From positions 406,501-470,500 of the forward strand of contig NZ_UAUI01000024.1 of the NCBI RefSeq assembly GCF_900455735.1: DNA of 64,000 bases, in the 5' to 3' direction. The stretch is from Rhodococcus wratislaviensis (GTDB lineage: Bacteria; Actinomycetota; Actinomycetes; Mycobacteriales; Mycobacteriaceae). This document shows positions 56,863 through 64,000 of the stretch, piece by piece. The translations under genes were made by a program, and so were the position numbers. The notes under the pieces are model-generated. The model saw only the letters and a list, made by a program, of their open reading frames with translations, made no database searches and was not told where the DNA came from. Within the stretch, counting starts at the first letter, position 1. Each line of letters starts with the position of its first letter.

Positions 56863-58382
56863 CGTCGGCCGGACCGGTGCAGGCCCGTGATGTGCGTGGG
56901 CTGCTCCGGGATTCGTTCCTCGTCTTCGCTGTCGGTGTGGTGCTCGGCGCGGCGTGGAGTTGGCGTCCGTCGTTCTGGTACGACGAGGTCGCGACGCTGT
57001 ATTCGAGTCAGCGATCCCGGCCCGACCTGTCGAATCTGCTCGGCCACATCGACGCCGTGCACGGGCTGTACTACGTCGGGATGCACTACTGGTTCGCGAC
57101 GTTCGGTGCCTCGGAGTTCTCGGCGCGGTTCCCGAGCGCCCTGGCCGCGGGTGCGGCGGGCGCAGGGGTGGTGGTGCTCGGTGCGCTGATCTCGACCCGG
57201 CGGGTGGCGGTGCTGTCCGGGATCCTGTTCGTGATCCTGCCCAGCGTCACGTGGGCTGCCGCGGAGGCCCGCGGGTACGCGGCCACGGCGGCGGCCGCGG
57301 TCTGGCTGACCGTGATTCTCCTTGCAGCACTGAGGTTCCGGCGCTGGTGGCTGTGGGCGCTGTACGCCGCCGGCCTGGCGGTGTCGATCGTGTTGTTCGT
57401 CTACCTGATCACCCTCGTTCCCGCGCACCTGCTGACGATCCTGCTGCTGCGCGAGGCCCGGCGGTCCTGGCTCGGGTGGGCGTCGGCCACGGCGGCGGGG
57501 ACGGTGGCCGCGGCGCCGTTCGTGGCGCTGGTGCGCCGGGAATCGGTCCAGGTGGCGTGGATCCCGCCGCTCGACGGCCACCTGCCGCGGGCCGTCGCCG
57601 AGTACCAGTGGTTCGTCGGCGCACCGTGGTTCGCGGCGCTGTTCGCCCTCCTGGTGGTGGCCGGGTTCGTGGCGCTGCTGCGCGGTCACCGCCTGCCCCC
57701 GGTGCTGTCCGTCGCGCTGCCGTGGATCGCGGTGCCGATGGCGGCGCTGCTCGCCTATTCGCTGCTGCGCAGCCCGGTGTATCTCCCGCGGTACTTCACG
57801 TTCACGACGCCGGCGGTGGCTCTCGTCGGCGGACTCTGCCTGGCCGCCCTGACCCGGCAGTGGTGGCAGTCCGCGGCGGTGCTGGCGGTGTTCGCGGTGG
57901 CCGCGTCGCCGAGTTACCTCGAACAGCGCGAGCAGTGGGCCAAACCCAGCGGCATGGACTTCAGCACCGTCAACGGTTTCGCCGGGGAGCACCTCCGCCC
58001 CGGCGACTGCGTGCTGTTCGACAAGCCGGCCTGGAACCCCACGTCGCTGCGGCTCGTGAAGAACGTGCGGCCGGAGGCATTCGACGGCACCCGCGACATC
58101 GGGCTCGGGACCACGGCCGCGAGCCGGGGGTCGCTGTGGGACGACGAACTCGCCGTCCCGGACCTCGCGGGCGCGCTCGAATCGTGCACCGTGGTCTGGT
58201 TCTTCACCGACTACGAACGCGACACCGAGCGCGTCATCCGGCACACGTCCAACGAGGTGTGGACGCTGCCGCCGTACCACTTCGAGGACACCGAGGCGTT
58301 CGCCGCGCTCGCGCGGTCCGGACTGCGGATCGACGAACGCGCGACGTTCAACGTCACGCAGGCGGTGAAGCTGGTGCGGTGA
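56859..58382 (+). CDS. GT-C (GT39/PMT-like) membrane glycosyltransferase coupled to GlfT2
   Basis: 507 aa. The first extracytoplasmic loop has FWYDEVATLYSSQ with an Asp-Glu pair typical of GT-C catalysis, followed by a loop with HGLYYVGMHYWFATFGASEF as in PMT/ArnT-like enzymes. About eleven TM helices and a soluble C-terminal domain (~360-507). GTG start overlaps the GlfT2 stop (GTGA). Not AftB by its motifs or length. A sugar-lipid-dependent modification of galactan is the natural guess (inference). Confidence 0.8.
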   Translation: MTSAGPVQARDVRGLLRDSFLVFAVGVVLGAAWSWRPSFWYDEVATLYSSQRSRPDLSNLLGHIDAVHGLYYVGMHYWFATFGASEFSARFPSALAAGAAGAGVVVLGALISTRRVAVLSGILFVILPSVTWAAAEARGYAATAAAAVWLTVILLAALRFRRWWLWALYAAGLAVSIVLFVYLITLVPAHLLTILLLREARRSWLGWASATAAGTVAAAPFVALVRRESVQVAWIPPLDGHLPRAVAEYQWFVGAPWFAALFALLVVAGFVALLRGHRLPPVLSVALPWIAVPMAALLAYSLLRSPVYLPRYFTFTTPAVALVGGLCLAALTRQWWQSAAVLAVFAVAASPSYLEQREQWAKPSGMDFSTVNGFAGEHLRPGDCVLFDKPAWNPTSLRLVKNVRPEAFDGTRDIGLGTTAASRGSLWDDELAVPDLAGALESCTVVWFFTDYERDTERVIRHTSNEVWTLPPYHFEDTEAFAALARSGLRIDERATFNVTQAVKLVR

Positions 58383-59229
58383 TCCGCACGACCACCTGCT
58401 CGTGGTTCGCGGTGTAGCTCAGGTACTCGAAGCCGACGCCGGTGCGGTCGACGAATTCCGTCCACGCCCGGTACTCGTGCTCCTGCCAGCCCGGGAAGTT
58501 GAAGAACTCGTCGAACACGATCACCGTGCCCGCGATCAGCCGGCGTTCGAGCCGGTCGAGCACCGCCTTCGTCGACGAGTACAGGTCGGCATCGAGGTGC
58601 ACGAACGACACCGGTCCCGGGTGCGTATCGAGGAAGCCCGACAATGTGTCCTCGAAGAGTCCGGGCACCAACTGCGCGCCCCGCACCTGCGGCAGTTTCT
58701 CCTGCGCGAACTCCCCGGCGGGGAATCCGGTGCGCCACGTCTGCGGCAGACCGGAGAACACGTCGAACCCGAACACCTCGTGCTCGGCGTCCTTCAACTG
58801 TTCGACGATGATCCGGAGCGTGGTGCCCGACGCCACCCCGAACTCGAGGGCCAGCCCCTCGACCTCCACCTGCGACAGGCCGTAGCGCAGCGTGTCCTGC
58901 GGATTCCAGAACACGGGCGCCTTCGGCATGTGTTCGAGCACGAACGCCGCGGCCTCGTTCGTGGCCCGCACGTCCAGCGCCTGCGTGATGTCGCGTCGGG
59001 CCTGCTGCTCGAGTTCGCCGAGCCGCTGCTGGACGTCGGAGATCTCCATGCGGGCATCGGACAGCTCGGACAGCACCCGGGCGAGTTCCTGATTGGTCGC
59101 GCTGAGCTCCGCCAGGGTCTGGTCGTGCTGGTTCTCGGTGAGCTCGCGGGACCGGCGGTCCGATTCGGACACCACCTCGGACACGGCACGTTGAAGCTTG
59201 AGACGGGCCTTTCTCCGAAGATCGAACAT
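58354..59229 (-). CDS. TylF/MycF-like methyltransferase with N-terminal coiled coil
   Basis: 291 aa from ATG 59229; a GTG at 59262 is an alternative. Residues ~25-85 are a Glu/Gln/Leu-rich coiled coil (NQHDQTLAELSATNQELARV). The C-terminal domain has SAM motif LEFGVASGTTLRII, FGFDVFSGLPQTW, FVHLDADLYSSTKAVLDRL (metal Asp) and IVFDEFFNFPGW (metal Asp), as in macrocin O-methyltransferases that act on sugars. Convergent 29-base overlap with the GT-C gene. Possible O-methylation of a surface glycan (inference). Confidence 0.82.
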   Translation of the reverse strand: MFDLRRKARLKLQRAVSEVVSESDRRSRELTENQHDQTLAELSATNQELARVLSELSDARMEISDVQQRLGELEQQARRDITQALDVRATNEAAAFVLEHMPKAPVFWNPQDTLRYGLSQVEVEGLALEFGVASGTTLRIIVEQLKDAEHEVFGFDVFSGLPQTWRTGFPAGEFAQEKLPQVRGAQLVPGLFEDTLSGFLDTHPGPVSFVHLDADLYSSTKAVLDRLERRLIAGTVIVFDEFFNFPGWQEHEYRAWTEFVDRTGVGFEYLSYTANHEQVVVRITAPASPPA

Positions 59230-59295
59230 ATACCCATGTTGCCAGTCCACATCCCGGCTCACCGCTCGAACCGGGATGCGGGTCGCACGCCCGTG

Positions 59296-60336
59296 TCAGT
59301 GACCGCGGCTGCGGTACATCTGCCGTTGCCAGCGGGCGATGCTCTTCCACTCGCGTTCGCGCTCGGCTCGCAGCCTCGCGTCGGTGCGCGACGCGATCCA
59401 CCCGTTCTCGCGAATCAGCTTGCGGTAGCTCGCAAGTCTGCGCTCGGGCAGTTCGCCGCGCTCCACCGCGTCGAGCACCGCGCAGCCGGGTTCCGTCCCG
59501 TGCGAGCAGTCCGCGAACCGGCACTGCGCCGCGAGTTCCTCGATCTCGGGAAACGTCTTGTCGATGCCGTCGGCGGCGTCCCACATGCCGACACCCCGCA
59601 GTCCCGGCGTGTCGATCAGGGCGCCTCCGTGGGGCAGCGGCAGGAGTTCACGGTGCGCCGTCGTGTGACGTCCCTTGTGATCGCCCTCGCGGACGCGTCC
59701 GGTGGCGAGCACGTCTTCGCCGAGCAACGCATTCGCAAGCGTCGACTTGCCCGCGCCGGACGGTCCGATCAGGGCGACCGTCCCGTCGATGACGGCGGTG
59801 AGGACGTCGATGCCGTCGCCGGTGTCGGCGCTCACCGCGAGCACGGTCGCACCCGGCGCCACCGCCGCCACTTCCGTGGTCGCGTGCGAAACATCCTGCA
59901 CGGTATCGGATTTGGTGAGTGCGACCACCGGCTGGGCGCCGCTCTCCCACGCCAGGGCCAGCAGGCGTTCGATGCGTCCGAGATCGAGGGCGGTGTCGAG
60001 TGCGGCGGCGATCACCACCGTGTCGACGTTGGCCGCGAGGAGCTGGCCCTCCGACCGGCCGGACGCGGACGACCGGACGATCGCGCTGCGCCGGGGGAGC
60101 AGGTCGGCGACGGCGATCTCGTCGCCGTGACGGTGGAGCGTCACCCAGTCGCCGGTGCAGAGCGTGTGCTCGCCTGCGAGTGCGCGGACGACGCCGGCGG
60201 GTACGGCGACGTCGCAACGACCGCGGTCCACGCGGATCACCCGCCCGGGCTCGCGACCGTCGGCCGGGTAGTTGTCGAAGGTGTCGGAAAGTGTGTCGTT
60301 CCAGCCGTAGGGCAGGAGTAGTCCAGGGTCGAACAT
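59296..60336 (-). CDS. rsgA: RsgA, 30S ribosome maturation GTPase
   Basis: 346 aa from ATG 60336 (GTG 60378 would add 14 codons). Circularly permuted GTPase: G4 TKSD (141-144), G1 GPSGAGKS (191-198), G3 DTPG (242-245), preceded by an OB-fold and followed by a zinc finger with Cys272, Cys277, His279, Cys285. Assists late 30S assembly. Sits between envelope genes without functional link. Confidence 0.93.
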   Translation of the reverse strand: MFDPGLLLPYGWNDTLSDTFDNYPADGREPGRVIRVDRGRCDVAVPAGVVRALAGEHTLCTGDWVTLHRHGDEIAVADLLPRRSAIVRSSASGRSEGQLLAANVDTVVIAAALDTALDLGRIERLLALAWESGAQPVVALTKSDTVQDVSHATTEVAAVAPGATVLAVSADTGDGIDVLTAVIDGTVALIGPSGAGKSTLANALLGEDVLATGRVREGDHKGRHTTAHRELLPLPHGGALIDTPGLRGVGMWDAADGIDKTFPEIEELAAQCRFADCSHGTEPGCAVLDAVERGELPERRLASYRKLIRENGWIASRTDARLRAEREREWKSIARWQRQMYRSRGH

Positions 60337-60391
60337 GGTGGGTGTGATCCTCGGGTCGATGAGCGCCGACCGGACCACTGCGCGGGTTCGG

Positions 60392-60448
60392 TCAGGCGAG
60401 GGGGAAGGGGGAGTGGACGCACACGGCGTCGACCGACGAGACAGTCAT
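60392..60448 (-). CDS. Possible 18-codon leader peptide upstream of rsgA
   Basis: ATG at 60448 preceded by AAGGAGTG nine bases upstream, encoding MTVSSVDAVCVHSPFPLA and stop, 55 bases before rsgA. The SD is the best in the ~200-base gap between glfT1 and rsgA; otherwise the gap holds only a purine-rich run near 60400. It may be a regulatory upstream ORF or chance. Confidence 0.3.
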   Translation of the reverse strand: MTVSSVDAVCVHSPFPLA

Positions 60449-60534
60449 CGGACACTCACTCCTTCGCAACACATCGAGATTCTCAGACCGGAACCCCACG
60501 ATGCTCCCACCGGGCGGACCCGGGCGCAACCGAA

Positions 60535-61446
60535 TTACGGGCGCTCGAACCGCTCCTGACGGCCCAGCTTCCGCAACCGCATCCACTCCCGCAGACCCTG
60601 CGGATCCCGTCGCGTGACGAGGAAATACCAGCCGAACCGCACCCACTCCTGCGGCAGCAGCTTCCGCATGCCCGGCTGGGACAGCAGATAGCCGCGGTTG
60701 CGGTACGTGAAGAACCGTTTCGTCTCGTTGTCCGGGTACTGCGTGTGCATCCGGCCGCCGAGGATCGGCTTGAACTCCTCCGCGCCGTTCGGGTGCACGT
60801 ACGCCGTCTGCAGGCAGGTGCCGAACGGCAGCCCCGACCGCACCAGCCGGCGATGCACCTCCACCTCGTCGCCGCGGACGAACAGACGCAGGTCGGGAAC
60901 GCCGACCGTGTCGATCGCCGACGCGCGGAACAGCGCGCCGTTGAACAGCGACGCGATGCCCGGCAGCAGGTCGGCCGAGTCGTCGCCGTCGGCGAACAGC
61001 TCGGAGCGCAGCCGTCGCCACTCCACACCGCGGCGCAGCGGGAACGCGAGACGGTCGGGGTCGTCGATGTCGCAGACCACGGGGGAGACCTCGGCCAGCC
61101 CGTGCCGCTGCGCGCAGTCGAGCAGCGTCTCCAGGACCTTCGGTCCCTCGGGGCGGCCGTCGTCGTCGGCGAGCCACACCCAGTCGGCGCCGAGCGAGAG
61201 GGCGTACAGGATTCCCAGCGCGAAGCCGCCGGCCCCGCCCAGATTGTGCTGCGAACCGAGGTAGCTGGTGGGGATCCCGGACGATTCGACGAGTTCACGC
61301 ACGTCGTCCTCGGCGGCGTTGTCCACGACCACCAGGTGGTCCAGCGGACGCGTCTGCGAGCCGAGGACCTTCAGCGATTCCGCCAGCAGTTCGCGGCGCT
61401 TGTGGGTGACGACGACACCGACGATCCGCTCGGCAGCAGCGCTCAC
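60535..61446 (-). CDS. glfT1: GlfT1, galactofuranosyltransferase that starts galactan
   Basis: 303 aa GT2-fold enzyme: VVVTHKRRELLAESLKVL, VVDNAAEDD, SQHNLGGAGGFALGI and metal site LADDDGRPEG (Asp94-Asp96). Adds the first two galactofuranose residues to the rhamnosylated linker. GTG start overlaps the wzt stop by four bases. The group with Wzm/Wzt matches Rv3781-Rv3783 of M. tuberculosis in content, with different internal order. Confidence 0.94.
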   Translation of the reverse strand: MSAAAERIVGVVVTHKRRELLAESLKVLGSQTRPLDHLVVVDNAAEDDVRELVESSGIPTSYLGSQHNLGGAGGFALGILYALSLGADWVWLADDDGRPEGPKVLETLLDCAQRHGLAEVSPVVCDIDDPDRLAFPLRRGVEWRRLRSELFADGDDSADLLPGIASLFNGALFRASAIDTVGVPDLRLFVRGDEVEVHRRLVRSGLPFGTCLQTAYVHPNGAEEFKPILGGRMHTQYPDNETKRFFTYRNRGYLLSQPGMRKLLPQEWVRFGWYFLVTRRDPQGLREWMRLRKLGRQERFERP

Positions 61447-62339
61447 GCGGACTCCGCCTCGGCTTCCGCGGCCGTGTGAACGGGACGCTCGTTCGATCTG
61501 TCGCTACGGGCGTCCCGTTCGGCCGAAGCGGTGAGCCCCGACTTCTCGCGGTCCAACTCGTAGATGACGTGGCGGACGTGGTCGGCGGCGTCGTCACCCT
61601 CGTACGCGCGGACGACGTCCTCGATGCCGCCCTGCTGCCGGATCCGACCGTGGTCGATCCACATGGCCGTGTCGCAGAGCTGGGCGAGGAACTCGTTGGA
61701 GTGGCTGGCGAACACCAGGATGCCGGACCGCTCCACCAGCGCCTGCAGACGCACGCGCGCCTTCTTCATGAACTCCGCGTCGACGGCGCCGATGCCTTCG
61801 TCGAGCAGCAGGATCTCCGGGTCGATGCTGGTGACCACGCCCATCGCGACGCGCACGCGCATACCGGTGGAGTACGTGCGCAGCGGCATCGACAGGTACT
61901 CGCCCAGCTCGGTGAACTCGGCGATCTCGTCCATCTTCGCGAGCATCTGCTTGCGGGTCTGCCCGAGGAACAGTCCGCGGATGATGATGTTCTCGTAGCC
62001 GGAGATCTCGGGGTCCATGCCCACACCGAGGTCGAAGACGGGGGCCACGCGGCCGCGGATGCTCGCGCTGCCGCGGGTCGGTTCGTAGATGCCGGACAGC
62101 AGCCGCAGCAGCGTCGACTTGCCGGCGCCGTTGTGGCCGACCAGGCCGATCCGGTCGCCTTCCTTCAGCGACAGGTTGATGTCGCGCAGGGCCTCGACGA
62201 CCACGACGTCCGAGTTGTTGCGCCCGATCGACCCGCCGGCCTTGCCGAGGAACGCCTTCTTCAGCGACCGGGATTTGGCGTCGAAGATCGGGAAGTCGAC
62301 GCAGGCGTCCCGCGTCTCGATACTCACATGTTCTGTCAT
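61443..62339 (-). CDS. wzt: Wzt, ATPase of the galactan exporter
   Basis: 298 aa. Walker A GHNGAGKST (69-77), signature YSTGMRVR (156-163), Walker B ILLLDEGIGAVD (Asp180-Glu181), and H-loop FASHSNEF. The chain ends soon after the NBD, with a charged tail but no carbohydrate-binding domain, as in mycobacterial Rv3781. Powers export of lipid-linked galactan with Wzm. Confidence 0.94.
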   Translation of the reverse strand: MTEHVSIETRDACVDFPIFDAKSRSLKKAFLGKAGGSIGRNNSDVVVVEALRDINLSLKEGDRIGLVGHNGAGKSTLLRLLSGIYEPTRGSASIRGRVAPVFDLGVGMDPEISGYENIIIRGLFLGQTRKQMLAKMDEIAEFTELGEYLSMPLRTYSTGMRVRVAMGVVTSIDPEILLLDEGIGAVDAEFMKKARVRLQALVERSGILVFASHSNEFLAQLCDTAMWIDHGRIRQQGGIEDVVRAYEGDDAADHVRHVIYELDREKSGLTASAERDARSDRSNERPVHTAAEAEAESA

Positions 62340-62351
62340 TGCTTCAGACCC

Positions 62352-63230
62352 CTAAACCCAGTAGGGCACACGGGCCCGGTACTTGCGAAGCGCGAGGATG
62401 GCGGCGGCCCACCCGACGACGGTGATGGTCAGCACGATGTACCAGTGGTACGCCTGCTGGTCCTGCCCGATCATGGGCGCGCGCACGATGTCGAGGTAGT
62501 GGAACAGCGGGTTCAGCTCGGCGAGCTTGACGCGCTCGGCGGCCTGTCCGCCCTGCGCCTCGAGGCTCTGCGTCGTCCACATGATCGGTGTGAGCACGAA
62601 CAGCAGCAGCGTCATGCTGCCGAGGATCGGCGCGATGTCCCGGTACCGGGTGGAGAAGATGCCGAACATGATCGACACCCACGCCGCGTTGACGACGATC
62701 AGCGCGATCGCGGGGATCGCGGCCAGCGACATCCAGGTCAGGTGCCGCCACACCCCGAACGCGAACAGCATGATCACGTAGATCACCAGGTTGTGGGCGA
62801 ACAGCAGCAGCTGCCGCCACACCAGCCGGTAGACGTGGACGCTCAGCGCCGACGGCAGCTGTTTGATCAGCCCCTCGTTGGCGATGAACACCTCGGAGCC
62901 CTCGAGGATGCTCGCGCTGATCAGGTTCCAGACGATCAGACCCACGGTGACGTACGGCAGGAACTCGTCCAGCGGGATGTCGAGCAGGGCGGAGTACAGG
63001 ATGCCCATCGCCGCGGCCTGCACGCCGGTCGCGATCGTGATCCAGAACGGGCCGATCACCGACCGCCGGTAACGCTGCTTGATGTCCTGCCAGCCGAGGC
63101 TCAGCCACAGCTCGCGCTGAGCGAAGCCGTCCCTGAGGTCCTTGAACGCGCGACGGAAGGTCTGCGAATCGGACGCCGGGAGCGGGCCGCCTGCGGCCTC
63201 GGTTTCGATAGCGGATGCTGACACGGGCAC
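62352..63230 (-). CDS. wzm: Wzm, membrane subunit of the galactan exporter
   Basis: 292 aa ABC-2 permease with six TM helices: LSLGWQDIKQRYRRSVIGPF (amphipathic entry), VGLIVWNLISASILEGSEVF and TLLLFVLTPIMWTTQSLE. Start given as GTG 63230; the GTG at 63224 fits better as a leaderless start because TAGGCT (63233-63238) ends eight bases before it. Twelve bases separate it from wzt. Confidence 0.93.
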   Translation of the reverse strand: MPVSASAIETEAAGGPLPASDSQTFRRAFKDLRDGFAQRELWLSLGWQDIKQRYRRSVIGPFWITIATGVQAAAMGILYSALLDIPLDEFLPYVTVGLIVWNLISASILEGSEVFIANEGLIKQLPSALSVHVYRLVWRQLLLFAHNLVIYVIMLFAFGVWRHLTWMSLAAIPAIALIVVNAAWVSIMFGIFSTRYRDIAPILGSMTLLLFVLTPIMWTTQSLEAQGGQAAERVKLAELNPLFHYLDIVRAPMIGQDQQAYHWYIVLTITVVGWAAAILALRKYRARVPYWV

Positions 63231-63272
63231 CGAGCCTACCGGGAGTCGAGTTCCATGCTGTTTCGCCCGTTG

Positions 63273-63857
63273 CTACAGGTACTGGCCGGTACCGCTCGAC
63301 TGCGACCCCGGATCGTGATTGTGCGCCCCGTGCGGGTTGCCCATGCTGATGCCCGGAGGCAGTGCTCCCTGACGCATCTGCTCGAGCTGGGAGCGGGCCG
63401 CCATCTGCTGGGCGAACAGGGCCGTCTGGATGCCGTGGAACAGTCCTTCGAGCCACCCCACCAGCTGCGCCTGCGCGATGCGGAGTTCGGCGTCGGTCGG
63501 GACGGTGTCGTCCGTGAAGGGCAGGGTGAGGCGCTCGAGTTCGTCGCGCAGCTCGGGGGCGAGGCCCTGTTCGAGCTCGTGGATCGACGACTTGTGGATC
63601 TCCTTCAACCGGTTGCGGCTGGCATCGTCGAGCGGTGCCGCGCGCACCTCCTCGAGGAGCTGCTTGATCATGGTTCCGATGCGCATGACCTTGGCCGGCT
63701 GCTCCACCATGTCGGCCACCGACTCCGTGCCGTTCCCGATCCCGTCCCCGCCGGCTTCGGGGCCCTCGGGCTTGCTCGCGGCCTCGGCGACGGGGATGGC
63801 CATGGGCTGACCGTCGGGGCCGATCACGACGACGTGTTCATTCTCCGAGTTCGTCAT
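63273..63857 (-). CDS. bpa: Bpa/PafE, ATP-independent proteasome activator
   Basis: 194 aa. Family core VEQPAKVMRIGTMIKQLLEE, PLDDASRNRLKEIHKSSIHE, DAELRIAQAQLVGWLEGLFH and AQQMAARSQLEQMRQGALPP, ending in the proteasome-docking tail GQYL. Forms a dodecameric ring that opens the 20S gate for unfolded proteins. The N-terminal ~55 residues are acidic and variable. The SD (GGAGG) is only one base from the ATG, so the start may be slightly different. Adjacent to wzm as Rv3780 is to Rv3781. Confidence 0.95.
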   Translation of the reverse strand: MTNSENEHVVVIGPDGQPMAIPVAEAASKPEGPEAGGDGIGNGTESVADMVEQPAKVMRIGTMIKQLLEEVRAAPLDDASRNRLKEIHKSSIHELEQGLAPELRDELERLTLPFTDDTVPTDAELRIAQAQLVGWLEGLFHGIQTALFAQQMAARSQLEQMRQGALPPGISMGNPHGAHNHDPGSQSSGTGQYL

Positions 63858-63922
63858 GCCTCCATCTTGTCTGTTCCCGCTCGGCAGTGCGAAGGTGCGT
63901 CCGATTTGAGCCGTTTCCATCT

Positions 63923-63941
63923 TTGTTGCACTTCGCAACAA
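63923..63941. promoter_or_regulatory. Perfect 7+5+7 inverted repeat, operator-like
   Basis: TTGTTGC (63923-63929), ACTTC, GCAACAA (63935-63941). It lies in the divergent region between bpa and a gene starting at 63991, in a local AT-rich patch. Suits a dimeric repressor; the regulator is not in the window. Confidence 0.45.
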
Positions 63942-63990
63942 TCGATGGCTGGCTTCGACCGTATTGACTTGGGGTCTTAGAGTGTCGGGC

Positions 63991-64000
63991 ATGGCTTACG
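63991..64000 (+). CDS. Start of an unidentified gene (first three codons)
   Basis: ATGGCTTACG at the window edge, preceded by TAGAGT (63978-63983) and seven bases: the leaderless promoter pattern seen elsewhere here. The mycobacterial neighbour of bpa in this region includes an aminotransferase (Rv3778c), so that is a guess only. Confidence 0.3.

Noticed and set aside
56859-58382. AftB arabinosyltransferase
   Set aside because: Near glfT2 as aftB is in mycobacteria, but length (507 aa) and the PMT-like first loop do not fit AftB.
63964-63969. TTGACT as -35 of the gene at 63991
   Set aside because: Only eight bases separate it from TAGAGT; spacing is too short for a sigma-70-type promoter.

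Overview
The window is high-GC actinobacterial DNA from a mycolic-acid bacterium. The gene content (FadD32-Pks13-AccD4, DprE1/DprE2, AftA, two Emb proteins, GlfT1, GlfT2, Wzm/Wzt, an MspA-type porin and the proteasome activator Bpa) points to Rhodococcus. The gene order resembles, but is not identical to, the mycobacterial arabinogalactan/mycolate locus; the R. jostii/opacus group is my best guess (inference). I see no rRNA, tRNA, insertion sequence, prophage or CRISPR array, and no gene-free stretch longer than 300 bases.

Layout. (1) 1-7.4 kb: mycolate condensation operon fadD32-pks13-accD4. (2) 7.5-8.5 kb: a DUF559-type nuclease-like gene between two imperfect direct repeats. (3) 8.7-24.2 kb: arabinan synthesis. 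dprE1-dprE2-aftA and two tandem emb genes run leftward and gtrA runs rightward. Inserted between aftA and emb are an XRE regulator/methionine aminopeptidase pair, a GT-C-like membrane protein, an MspA porin and a small membrane protein. (4) 24.3-28 kb: PIN protein, HSL-family esterase, HtrA-like protease and flavin-type oxidoreductase. (5) 28-40.6 kb: a complete L-rhamnose catabolic locus: LacI regulator, four-gene ABC importer, mutarotase, isomerase, an extra arabinose/fucose-isomerase-like protein, aldolase-dehydrogenase fusion and kinase. (6) 40.6-44.5 kb: an enoyl-CoA hydratase under a KstR-like operator, an SRPBCC protein, and rmlC-rmlA / rmlB for dTDP-L-rhamnose synthesis. (7) 44.5-49.3 kb: methyltransferase, flippase-like membrane protein, and a divergent set of LpxA-like acyltransferase, DegT aminotransferase and Gfo/Idh dehydrogenase that looks like a 3-amino-sugar nucleotide pathway. 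(8) 49.3-51.9 kb: thioredoxin-reductase-like enzyme, XRE-cupin regulator and SGNH lipoprotein. (9) 51.8-59.2 kb: YfhO-like protein, GT2, GlfT2, a GT-C protein coupled to GlfT2, and a TylF-like methyltransferase. (10) 59.3-64 kb: rsgA, then bpa-wzm-wzt-glfT1 (galactan priming and export).

How it fits together. Most of the window builds the mycolyl-arabinogalactan cell wall: RmlABC supplies rhamnose for the linker, GlfT1/GlfT2 build galactan, Wzm/Wzt export it, DprE1/E2 make the arabinose donor, AftA/Emb add arabinan, and Pks13 with its partners makes the mycolates. An MspA-like pore serves the resulting outer membrane. Many of these genes have an actinobacterial -10 box (TANNNT) 6-8 bases before the start codon, suggesting leaderless transcripts. 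The most interesting non-core signals are the putative amino-sugar/LpxA-like module, the KstR-type operator, the paired LacI operators of the rhamnose locus, the three-half-site operator at 50.3 kb and the mirror-image divergent promoters at 54.07 kb.
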